A stretch of 64,000 bases of DNA from Flavobacteriia bacterium (GTDB lineage Bacteria > Bacteroidota > Bacteroidia > Flavobacteriales_D > Crocinitomicaceae), in contig CANLGD010000003.1 of NCBI GenBank assembly GCA_947490145.1, forward strand, positions 1-64,000, written 5' to 3'. Below are positions 17,928 through 26,792 of this stretch, piece after piece. Below the pieces are notes generated by a model, which was not told the DNA's origin, searched no databases, and saw only the letters and a list, made by a program, of their open reading frames with translations. Positions within the stretch are counted from its first letter, which is position 1. Each line of letters opens with the position of its first letter. The translations under genes and the position numbers were made by a program.

Positions 17928-20744
17928 ATGCCAAAAAACAACTCCATCAAATCAATTTTAATAATCGGAAGCGGACCAATTGTAATTGGTCAAGCATGTG
18001 AATTTGATTACGCAGGTTCTCAAGCTGCTCGATCTCTTCGCGAAGAAGGGATTGAAGTTACCTTGATAAATTCAAATCCAGCGACAATTATGACAGATAA
18101 AGTTGTTGCAGACAACGTTTATCTTGAACCACTTGAACCAGAGAGTGTAATAAAAATACTTCAAAAGCACAAAATTGATGCCGTTTTACCCACAATGGGT
18201 GGGCAAACTGCACTTAATTTGTGTATTCAGTGCGAAGAAATGGGGATTTGGGAGGAATTTGGTGTTGATATTATTGGAGTTGACATTGCGGCAATTGAAA
18301 TTACTGAAAACCGCGAATCATTCCGAGAATTGATGCTTTCGATTGATATTCCAATGGCTCCTCAAGCTACAGCAAAATCATTTTTGGAAGGAAAAGAAAT
18401 TGCGCAGAAATTTGGCTTCCCACTTTGTATTCGTGCTTCTTTTACTTTAGGTGGTGCTGGGGCTTCAATCGTGCACGACCCAAAAGAATTTGATGGATTG
18501 TTGGAAAGAGGTTTACAACTTTCTCCAATTCATGAAGTCATGATTGACAAAGCACTTTTGGGTTGGAAAGAATTTGAGTTGGAACTTTTACGCGATGCAA
18601 ATGATAACGTTGTCATTATTTGTTCAATCGAGAATTTTGACCCAATGGGAATTCATACAGGAGATTCAATTACAGTTGCTCCTGCAATGACTCTTTCCGA
18701 CTCAACATATCAAAAAATGCGCGATATGGCAATCAAAATGATGCGTTCTATCGGCAATTTTGCTGGTGGTTGTAACGTTCAATTTGCTGTTTCACCTGAT
18801 GATGCAGAAGACATTATCGCTATTGAAATTAATCCTCGGGTCTCTAGGTCTTCTGCTCTAGCATCAAAAGCTACAGGTTATCCTATCGCAAAGATTGCAG
18901 CTAAATTAGCAATTGGATTTCATCTAGATGAATTAAAGAATCAAATTACTAAAACCACTTCTGCCCTATTTGAGCCAACCTTGGATTATGTTATTGTGAA
19001 AATTCCTCGTTGGAATTTCAATAAATTTCCTGGTACAGATCGAAAACTAGGACTTCAAATGAAATCAGTTGGAGAAGTTATGGCAATTGGTCGAACTTTT
19101 CAAGAAGCTCTTCAAAAAGCTTGTCAATCTTTAGAAATTGATAGAAATGGCTTAGGTGCAGATGGAAAAGAATTGACAAATCAAGATGAAATTTTACACA
19201 GTTTAGAATTTGCAAGTTGGAATAGATTATTTCATATTTATGATGCCATAAAACTTGGAATTCCTTTTAAAACAATTGTAGAAAAAACAAAAATTGATAT
19301 TTGGTTTTTAAAACAAATTGAAGATTTAATCAAATTAGAACGGAAAATAGAACGTTTTCACCTAGAAAATTTACCTAAAGATTTATTGTTCGAAGCCAAA
19401 CAAAAAGGTTACGCTGACAGACAAATCGCGCATTTAGTTCGTTGCTTAGAATCAGAAGTTTATAAAAAACGGCAGGATTTTAACATTCAACGTGTATATA
19501 AAATTGTTGATACATGTGCAGCTGAATTTGAGGCAAAAACACCATATTATTACTCAACTTTCGAATACGAAAATGAAAGTATAGTTTCTGACAAGAAAAA
19601 AGTAATCATTTTAGGTTCTGGACCAAATAGAATTGGTCAAGGAATTGAATTTGATTATTCTTGTGTTCACGGAGTATTGGCCGCGAAAGAATGTGGTTAC
19701 GAGACAATTATGATTAATTGTAATCCAGAAACTGTTTCTACAGATTTTGATACCGCTGATAAATTGTATTTTGAACCAGTGTTTTGGGAACACATTTACG
19801 ACATCATTCAGCATGAAAAACCTGAAGGTGTGATCGTACAATTGGGCGGACAAACAGCACTTAAATTAGCTGCAAAATTGGAACGCTACGGAATTAGAAT
19901 TTTGGGTACAAGTTACGAAGCTTTAGATTTAGCTGAAGATCGTGGACGTTTTTCAAAAGTTTTGGAAGCAAATAACATTCCTTTTCCTAAATATGGAATT
20001 GTTCAAGATGCAGAACAAGCATTGGAACTATCCGATGAATTAGGTTTTCCTTTATTGGTTCGACCTTCTTATGTTTTGGGTGGACAAAAAATGAAAATTG
20101 TCATCAATAAAGAAGAATTGGAACACCATGTTGTCGATATTATTGGTGAAATGGGTCAAAATCAAATTTTGTTAGATCATTTCATTGGTGGAGCAATTGA
20201 GGCTGAAGCTGATGCAATTTGTGACGGCGAAGATGTTTATATAATTGGAGTTATGCAGCACATCGAACCAGCGGGAATTCACTCTGGAGATTCTTATGCT
20301 TTACTACCCCCATACAATTTAGGCGATTTTGTGATGCAACAAATTGAAGATATAACTAAAAAAATTGCCATTGAGCTGAAAACTGTTGGTTTAATTAATA
20401 TTCAGTTCGCTATCAAAGAAGATAAAGTTTATGTCATTGAAGCAAATCCAAGAGCATCTCGAACAGTTCCATTTATCGCCAAAGCTTATGATGAACCGTA
20501 TGTAAATTACGCTACAAAAATTATGTTAGGTCATGCAAAAGTGAAAGATTTCACTTTTAATCCTAGAAAAGAAGGTTATGCGATTAAAATTCCAGTTTTT
20601 TCTTATGAGAAATTTCCTGATGTTAAGAAAGAATTAGGTCCAGAAATGAAATCTACTGGAGAGGGAATTCGTTTTATCAAAAACTTAAAAGATCCTTTCT
20701 TTACTAAAATCTATAACGAAAGAAATATGCATTTGTCCAAATAG
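17928..20744 (+). CDS. carB: Carbamoyl-phosphate synthase large subunit (lacks the C-terminal allosteric domain)
   Basis: SILIIGSGPIVIGQACEFDYAGSQAARSLREEG; second half VIILGSGPNRIGQGIEFDY; ends shortly after GPEMKSTGEG. Confidence 0.95.
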   Translation: MPKNNSIKSILIIGSGPIVIGQACEFDYAGSQAARSLREEGIEVTLINSNPATIMTDKVVADNVYLEPLEPESVIKILQKHKIDAVLPTMGGQTALNLCIQCEEMGIWEEFGVDIIGVDIAAIEITENRESFRELMLSIDIPMAPQATAKSFLEGKEIAQKFGFPLCIRASFTLGGAGASIVHDPKEFDGLLERGLQLSPIHEVMIDKALLGWKEFELELLRDANDNVVIICSIENFDPMGIHTGDSITVAPAMTLSDSTYQKMRDMAIKMMRSIGNFAGGCNVQFAVSPDDAEDIIAIEINPRVSRSSALASKATGYPIAKIAAKLAIGFHLDELKNQITKTTSALFEPTLDYVIVKIPRWNFNKFPGTDRKLGLQMKSVGEVMAIGRTFQEALQKACQSLEIDRNGLGADGKELTNQDEILHSLEFASWNRLFHIYDAIKLGIPFKTIVEKTKIDIWFLKQIEDLIKLERKIERFHLENLPKDLLFEAKQKGYADRQIAHLVRCLESEVYKKRQDFNIQRVYKIVDTCAAEFEAKTPYYYSTFEYENESIVSDKKKVIILGSGPNRIGQGIEFDYSCVHGVLAAKECGYETIMINCNPETVSTDFDTADKLYFEPVFWEHIYDIIQHEKPEGVIVQLGGQTALKLAAKLERYGIRILGTSYEALDLAEDRGRFSKVLEANNIPFPKYGIVQDAEQALELSDELGFPLLVRPSYVLGGQKMKIVINKEELEHHVVDIIGEMGQNQILLDHFIGGAIEAEADAICDGEDVYIIGVMQHIEPAGIHSGDSYALLPPYNLGDFVMQQIEDITKKIAIELKTVGLINIQFAIKEDKVYVIEANPRASRTVPFIAKAYDEPYVNYATKIMLGHAKVKDFTFNPRKEGYAIKIPVFSYEKFPDVKKELGPEMKSTGEGIRFIKNLKDPFFTKIYNERNMHLSK

Positions 20745-20786
20745 AGCTTGTTTTAAAGTCCTCTTTTACCTCTGGTGCTTCCTGCG

Positions 20787-20865
20787 GAGGTGTCGTTATT
20801 TTTTTATAAATCAAATTTATTATCTGCATCGGCAGACTCAAAATTCGATTCCGAAAAAATGACTA
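20787..20865. repeat. Imperfect intergenic hairpin with TCTGCATCGGCAGA apex
   Basis: GTCGTTATTTTTTTATAAATCAAATTTATTA-TCTGCATCGGCAGA-CTCAAAATTCGATTCCGAAAAAATGAC. Confidence 0.5.
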
Positions 20866-20906
20866 TAAAGCAAAATTTAAAAGCAATCTCTTGTTAACTT
20901 TAAATT

Positions 20907-21158
20907 ATGGTAACAATTCTTCTTAGTATTTCTGGTCTTTTAAAAACTGTTCTGATTTTAATCGGAGTGTTTGTTGCCTTGCGCTTTTTAGGTCAAATGA
21001 TGATTGCAAAAAGAAATTTGGCAGAACAGAATGAATTAAAAGAACGAAAAGTACAATTAAGTAAAGAAAAGGCTTTTGTAGAGAAAAATACGGGGAAAAT
21101 TTCTATATCTAAAAAAGCAAATCAATCGGCAGAAGATATTGAATTTGAAGAAGTTTAA
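20907..21158 (+). CDS. DUF4834-like small membrane protein
   Basis: N-terminal TM followed by a charged tail; typical size. Confidence 0.55.
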   Translation: MVTILLSISGLLKTVLILIGVFVALRFLGQMMIAKRNLAEQNELKERKVQLSKEKAFVEKNTGKISISKKANQSAEDIEFEEV

Positions 21159-21220
21159 TTTTAAATAAAAAATCCGTAATTAAGAAAAATTGAGGATTTT
21201 GAAACTGTAATTAGAACTTT

Positions 21221-21592
21221 TTATTTCTTAAAACTAATCGGTAAAACCATTTTAGATACAACTGGATTACCTTTAGCGTCTTTAGCTGGCGTCCATTTTG
21301 GCATTTTAGTAATAACATCTGTTGCACTTTTATCAAAATCTGCATCAATGCCTTTCAAAACTTTAACATCAGCAATTGAACCATCCGTTAAAATTTGAAA
21401 CTCAACATATACTTTACCTTCAATTTTTTTATTTTTTGGGTATTTCAAGCTTGTCTGAATGTAACTCATAAGAGCATCATTTCCAGTTGCATAACTTGCC
21501 TCAACACTTGGAGGGTTAGCTTGTTTTTCTACTTGAGCTGAGAGATTTGCTACGAAAAATAAAATTGAAAAGGCAAAAAATATTTTTTTCAT
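21221..21592 (-). CDS. TonB C-terminal domain (energy transducer TonB-like) secreted protein
   Basis: KIEGKVYVEFQILTDGSIADVKVLKGIDADFDKSATDVITKMPKWTPAKDAKGNPV. Confidence 0.88.
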   Translation of the reverse strand: MKKIFFAFSILFFVANLSAQVEKQANPPSVEASYATGNDALMSYIQTSLKYPKNKKIEGKVYVEFQILTDGSIADVKVLKGIDADFDKSATDVITKMPKWTPAKDAKGNPVVSKMVLPISFKK

Positions 21593-21803
21593 GATAACTA
21601 TTTTAAGATATTAAATAATAAAACAAATGTAGTAAAAAATTATGCAAAAAAAAAACAGAATTAAAAAATTTTATCCTTTAAATGAGATAGGATTAAATTA
21701 AAAAAATTGCCTATTACAATGTTTTAAGTATGATTTCTTAACATTAACTTAATATTGTAAAAAAAATCTTATTTTTGTACAGCAAAACTAAAACTCTTTA
21801 TTA

Positions 21804-22211
21804 ATGAGAACAAATTCTTTATTTTTAATACTTACAATAATCTCAATTACCGTGTCTTGTAAAAAAGAAGCTGGTGTTGGCGGAAAAGCTTCGATTTCAG
21901 GTAAAATTTGGTATCAAGAATGGAATTCAAACTTTACAACTTTACAGCTAGAAAGAGAAGGTTATGACCAAGATGTATACATTCAATATGGTGATGAGAT
22001 TTCTTATGGAAATAGAATAAAAACAAGTTACAATGGGCGTTTTGAATTCAATTATCTAAGACCGGGAAAATATAAGGTTTACTGCTATTCAAAAGATCCA
22101 AGCGACAAAGACAATGTCAATCCGGATGCCATGATGGTTGTTTTAGATGAAATTGAAATTCTCGAAAAAGAACAAAAAATTGAATTAGACACCATGTTTG
22201 TTCTAAATTAA
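21804..22211 (+). CDS. Putative lipoprotein
   Basis: Lipobox-like ISITVSCKK; TAttTTTG promoter element at about 21770. Confidence 0.6.
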   Translation: MRTNSLFLILTIISITVSCKKEAGVGGKASISGKIWYQEWNSNFTTLQLEREGYDQDVYIQYGDEISYGNRIKTSYNGRFEFNYLRPGKYKVYCYSKDPSDKDNVNPDAMMVVLDEIEILEKEQKIELDTMFVLN

Positions 22212-22236
22212 TTTTAATAAACTTAAAAATTTCAAA

Positions 22237-22788
22237 ATGCTCAAATATTTTTATTCCCTAATTTTTATAGCTCTAACAGTTACATGTTTTTCTCAATCAA
22301 AAGGGAAAATTAAAAAATATAAAATTAAAAGTGTCACTGAAATTGCGATTGATTCTACCAACAAATCTCACACAGAATCTATCATTAAATTTGATTCAAA
22401 AGCAAACACTATTTTTGAAGAACAATTTTCTAAAAAAGGTAATTTAAAGAAAAAATACACAAAGAAATTCAATAAATATAATGAAATTGAAGAACACATA
22501 ATCTACAATGAAAAAAATGAAGTTTCTCTTATCATTAAAACAAAATATAAATTAGATAAACCAATTTTAATTTCTACTTCAAATTCTAAAGGGGAAATAA
22601 TTGAAGAAATAGAGATTAAATACAATGGATTTGGAGAAAAAATTGAAGAAATTAAATTTGATTCAAAACACATAGTAGTTCAAAAATCCATTTTTGAGTA
22701 CGACAAAAAAGGCTTAAAAACGTCCAAAAACACGTTTGATAGTTTAGGGAAATTAGTAGAAACAAAAATGTATACTTACGAATATTAG
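22237..22788 (+). CDS. Hypothetical secreted protein
   Basis: Signal peptide; repeated YDKKG/YNGFGEKIEEI-like segments. Confidence 0.5.
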   Translation: MLKYFYSLIFIALTVTCFSQSKGKIKKYKIKSVTEIAIDSTNKSHTESIIKFDSKANTIFEEQFSKKGNLKKKYTKKFNKYNEIEEHIIYNEKNEVSLIIKTKYKLDKPILISTSNSKGEIIEEIEIKYNGFGEKIEEIKFDSKHIVVQKSIFEYDKKGLKTSKNTFDSLGKLVETKMYTYEY

Positions 22789-22803
22789 TAAATCAATTTA
22801 ATC

Positions 22804-23565
22804 TTGAATTTAGAATTAGAAAATATATTAAATGAATTTGAGCCAATCGGTTTAAAGGATATGGATCGTGTTTCGTTAATGGATCGTATAGATGCAAAAT
22901 ATGTTTTTCACATTGAAGATTTGACTTCTTTATTGGATGAATTAAAAAAAGATTATGCAGTTTTGGATGTAAATGATACTAAAATTTCACAATACGAAAC
23001 ACTTTATTTTGATACTCCACAATTTGATTTATATCACTTCCATCAGCGAGGAAAATTCAATCGATTTAAATTCAGAATTCGAAAATACGTTGAATCGAAT
23101 TTATTGTTTTTTGAAGTGAAATTTAAAAATAATAAAGGAAGAACCAAAAAAAATAGAATTGTCAACGAAAACTTTGATTTTGAAGGCAACGAGATGATTA
23201 ATGACTTTCTACACAAAAATTCTCACTACGACATCAAACATCTGGAAGAGAAAATTTGGATAAATTATTCTCGAATTACACTTGTAAATAGAGAAATTGC
23301 AGAACGAGTTACAATTGATGTAAATTTACATTTCATGCATAATGAAATAAATAAAAGTCTAAAAGAATTTGTAATTGCAGAGGTAAAACAAGATAAGTCT
23401 GTTGATTCGCCCTTTGTAAAATTAATGCACAAATACCACATTCGAGAAGGATCAATTAGTAAATACTGTTTAGGAATAATGAATGTATACCCAGAATTAA
23501 GGTCAAATAATTTCAAACCTTTTCAAAATAATTTAAAAAAAATCGTCAAAAACCACGAGAATTAA
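22804..23565 (+). CDS. Polyphosphate polymerase (VTC) domain-containing protein
   Basis: LMDRIDAKYVFHIEDL; YETLYFDTPQFDLYHFHQRGKFNRFKFRIRKY; FFEVKFKNNKGRTKKNRI; VIAEVKQDK. Confidence 0.85.
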   Translation: MNLELENILNEFEPIGLKDMDRVSLMDRIDAKYVFHIEDLTSLLDELKKDYAVLDVNDTKISQYETLYFDTPQFDLYHFHQRGKFNRFKFRIRKYVESNLLFFEVKFKNNKGRTKKNRIVNENFDFEGNEMINDFLHKNSHYDIKHLEEKIWINYSRITLVNREIAERVTIDVNLHFMHNEINKSLKEFVIAEVKQDKSVDSPFVKLMHKYHIREGSISKYCLGIMNVYPELRSNNFKPFQNNLKKIVKNHEN

Positions 23566-23602
23566 TACTTTTGACAAATAAATTAAAAAATTAATTAAAA
23601 TT

Positions 23603-24208
23603 ATGTTTTTACCACAATTAGTGCTAGACACAACACTTTTCTCACAAGCTAATGTTTTAGAATTCGCTTTAAGATTACTTGTGAATATGGTTTCATGTTT
23701 TGTTTTAGTAAGATTTATATATTATCCTGTTTATAAAAATCGTGAATTCTTTTTCACTTTTACTATTTTTAATTTACTCATTTTCTTAATCATATTCTTA
23801 CTTCAAAAAGTAGAAATGAGCACTGGTGCTGGTTTTGGACTCTTTGCAGTTTTTAGTATGTTACGTTATCGCACTGAAGGGTTATCGATGAAAGACATGA
23901 CTTATTTGTTTTTGGTAATTGCTTTAGGATTTATTACTGCTGTTGGCCCTGGAGAATTTTGGCATGTTGCAATCATAAATGGTGTCATTTTATTCCTAAC
24001 TTATTTAATGGAAAGCAGCTTATTGCTCAAAAAAGAATTTTCAAAAATAATTCAGTATGAGAATATTGAGTTAATAAAACCTGAACTTCGAAATGAGTTA
24101 ATTGCAGATTTGGAAGCTAGAACTGGCTTGAAAATCAATCGAATCACCATCGATCGAATTGATTTTTTGCGTGATACAGCTTTATTAACAGTGCATTACA
24201 ACGATTAA
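23603..24208 (+). CDS. DUF4956 domain-containing membrane protein
   Basis: GAGFGLFAVFSMLRYRTEGLSMKDMTYLFLVIALGFITA. Confidence 0.85.
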   Translation: MFLPQLVLDTTLFSQANVLEFALRLLVNMVSCFVLVRFIYYPVYKNREFFFTFTIFNLLIFLIIFLLQKVEMSTGAGFGLFAVFSMLRYRTEGLSMKDMTYLFLVIALGFITAVGPGEFWHVAIINGVILFLTYLMESSLLLKKEFSKIIQYENIELIKPELRNELIADLEARTGLKINRITIDRIDFLRDTALLTVHYND

Positions 24209-24211
24209 AAG

Positions 24212-24865
24212 TTGAAAGTAATCAGTTTTATAGTTTTCTTAATAATCTCGGCAAACGGATTATTTGCCCAAACAAGAGATTTTGGTATTTGGACAAATTT
24301 ATCTTTGGGAAAAAAAGTAAATAATCGATTGGATTTTACCTTGACCGAATCTGTTAGATTCGATGAGAATGCAACTCAACTTGCTCAACATTTAACAAGT
24401 TTAACTGCAAGTTTCAAAATCACAAAAAAACTATCAGTTTCTTCTACTTTGCGTTACGCTCAAAAATTTAAATACGATAAAAGCATTAATTTAAAGTCTC
24501 GTTTTCAGATTGGATTTCTTTATAAAGTAAGGATTAAAAATCTAGGAATTAATTTAGAAGAACGATTTCAAAGTCAATTGACGAATGTTAAAAGAGTTGA
24601 CAATTGGGAAATTCCATCCAATTATATGAGAACTAGAATTACTGTTAAATACGATTTCAAAAAGAAAATTGAACCTTTCTTTTCAACAGAATTATTTTAC
24701 AATGTTGGAGTAAATTTTGACAATTTAAGAAGTCGATTAGGATTTTCTTATGAAATTGACAAATTTCAAAGTTTCAAAGTTTTTTATATGATCGACAAAG
24801 AATTCAATGTTAAAAATCCAAGTACAAATTATATTTTAGGACTTGGGTATAAATTCTCATTTTGA
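24212..24865 (+). CDS. DUF2490 domain-containing outer-membrane protein
   Basis: RDFGIWTNLSLGKKVNNRLDFTLTESVRFDENATQ...; beta-barrel ending in LGLGYKFSF. Confidence 0.8.
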   Translation: MKVISFIVFLIISANGLFAQTRDFGIWTNLSLGKKVNNRLDFTLTESVRFDENATQLAQHLTSLTASFKITKKLSVSSTLRYAQKFKYDKSINLKSRFQIGFLYKVRIKNLGINLEERFQSQLTNVKRVDNWEIPSNYMRTRITVKYDFKKKIEPFFSTELFYNVGVNFDNLRSRLGFSYEIDKFQSFKVFYMIDKEFNVKNPSTNYILGLGYKFSF

Positions 24866-24909
24866 GATTTGGATAAAAAACATTACTTTTGTGAAAAAAT
24901 AAAAATAAC

Positions 24910-25167
24910 ATGGCAAGTAAAAGAAAATTCAAAAGAGAACTAAATTATATGGTTTTTGACGTTATCGAAGAATGTTTTAGCGTACAACTTTACGATGAGA
25001 AAAAAACAGAAGTTACAAATCAATTAATTGACGAAGTAATTGAATTTAGAAATAAAATGGCTGCTAAAGTTCATGCGTCAAAATCTAAAAAAGATTTTAC
25101 TGCTTTAAATATAGAAGTAGAAGATGCAGCTGTTGATTTTATCCATAAAATTAATGGTTTACACTAA
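24910..25167 (+). CDS. Conserved hypothetical protein (85 aa)
   Basis: Intact ORF followed by a strong terminator. Confidence 0.6.
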   Translation: MASKRKFKRELNYMVFDVIEECFSVQLYDEKKTEVTNQLIDEVIEFRNKMAAKVHASKSKKDFTALNIEVEDAAVDFIHKINGLH

Positions 25168-25196
25168 AATACATATTTAGCAAAATAAATATTTTT

Positions 25197-25230
25197 AAAA
25201 AACGGGTTGAATTTCAATCCGTTTTTTTTA
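25197..25230 (+). terminator. Rho-independent terminator
   Basis: AAAACGGGTTGAATTTCAATCCGTTTTTTTT. Confidence 0.8.
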
Positions 25231-25267
25231 TTTTAGCACTCTTAAATTCAAAAACTAACGTTATCAT

Positions 25268-26659
25268 ATGATCCAAAAATATTACAAATCAATAATTATT
25301 GCTTTAGGTTTCATTATTTTTGGATCAATTATTTTATCAACCGGCGGAAAATCGCTTTTTTGGAACGCAATTTCAATGGCTGGTTTAATGATTTATTTCT
25401 GGATTTTTGAAGTTATTCCAATTTATTTAACGGCACTTTTTCCAATCATTTTAGCTGCTCCACTGGGTTTACTAGATGTTGATGGAAAAGTAGATTCAAA
25501 TATCTTAGCAAAATCTTATGGAAATAATATGATTTTTATTTTTCTAGGTGGATTTATGCTTGCTTTAGCTTTAGAAAAATGGAATATTCACTTACAGATT
25601 GCTAGGGCAATTTTAAGAATTGTGGGAAATACTAAATCCAAAATTATTCTTGGTTTTCTTTTAAGCACTGGTTTATTGAGCATGTGGGTTTCAAATACTG
25701 CAACTGCTTTGATGCTTTTACCAATGGCTTTAGCCGTAATTAAATCTTTGCCTAGTGAGGAACAAAACTCTCGTTTCTCTTTATTCCTTTTATTATCAAT
25801 CGCTTACGGTTCAAGTATTGGGGGAATTGGAACAATAGTTGGCTCTCCGCCAAATCTCCAAATGGCATCCATTTTATCAAATCAATTTAAGATCGAAGTG
25901 GATTTCATACAGTGGTTTATTATTGGATTTCCCCTCTGCATATTGATGTTAAGCGCATGCTATTTGTTTTTTTATATCGCCTTAGGGAGAGAGAGAAATA
26001 AAAAGATCGATTCATTTTCGATGGAAAAAGAGCCTTGGACAAAAACACAATTTAAAGTTTTAGCAGTATTTTTAGTTTTTGTAATTCTATGGTCTTTCAA
26101 AGATTTAATTGCTTTAGCAGGAATAACTTACAGCGATGAAAGTGTAGCAATTTTTGGAACAGTTTTACTCTTTTTAATTCCTGTTGACAGAACAAAAAAT
26201 TTAATTGAATGGTCTGACACTTCAAAATTACCGTGGGGAATTTTATTATTATTTGGCGGAGGATTAGCGATGGCAGACGCTTTAGCAAAAGGTGGTGTTA
26301 TAAAATGGCTATCAGAATCTTTTGTTGATTTAAATAATTTTCCTTACTATTTAATTTTATTAATTTTAATTGCAAGTGCAGTTTTTGCAACGGAAGTAAT
26401 CTCTAATTTAGCATTGGTTACAATTTTAATTCCAATTATTGGTGCTTTTGCAAACGAATATGGACATCCGATCATACAACTTTCTTTTGCCATAACTTTT
26501 GGAGCAAGTTTGGCATTTATGCTTCCAATTGGAACACCACCAAATGCAATTGCCTTTTCTTCAGGACACATTAAGTTTAATCAAATGGCAAAAGTTGGCT
26601 TTATTTTAAATATTATTAGTATCACCTTAATCTTTTTAATATCATATTTTTTCTTGTAA
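25268..26659 (+). CDS. SLC13/DASS family sodium-coupled anion transporter
   Basis: GGIGTIVGSPPNLQMA; MLPIGTPPNAIAFSSGHI. Confidence 0.88.
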   Translation: MIQKYYKSIIIALGFIIFGSIILSTGGKSLFWNAISMAGLMIYFWIFEVIPIYLTALFPIILAAPLGLLDVDGKVDSNILAKSYGNNMIFIFLGGFMLALALEKWNIHLQIARAILRIVGNTKSKIILGFLLSTGLLSMWVSNTATALMLLPMALAVIKSLPSEEQNSRFSLFLLLSIAYGSSIGGIGTIVGSPPNLQMASILSNQFKIEVDFIQWFIIGFPLCILMLSACYLFFYIALGRERNKKIDSFSMEKEPWTKTQFKVLAVFLVFVILWSFKDLIALAGITYSDESVAIFGTVLLFLIPVDRTKNLIEWSDTSKLPWGILLLFGGGLAMADALAKGGVIKWLSESFVDLNNFPYYLILLILIASAVFATEVISNLALVTILIPIIGAFANEYGHPIIQLSFAITFGASLAFMLPIGTPPNAIAFSSGHIKFNQMAKVGFILNIISITLIFLISYFFL

Positions 26660-26792
26660 AATGAAGATCAAAATATTAAAAGATTAATTTTCTTCTAAAA
26701 TTTCTATTTTTAATCAAAAAACATATTAATTCGGCTAAAACTACTATCTTTATGCCGTTCTTCAGATAAAATTAAACAAAAAAATATAATAT

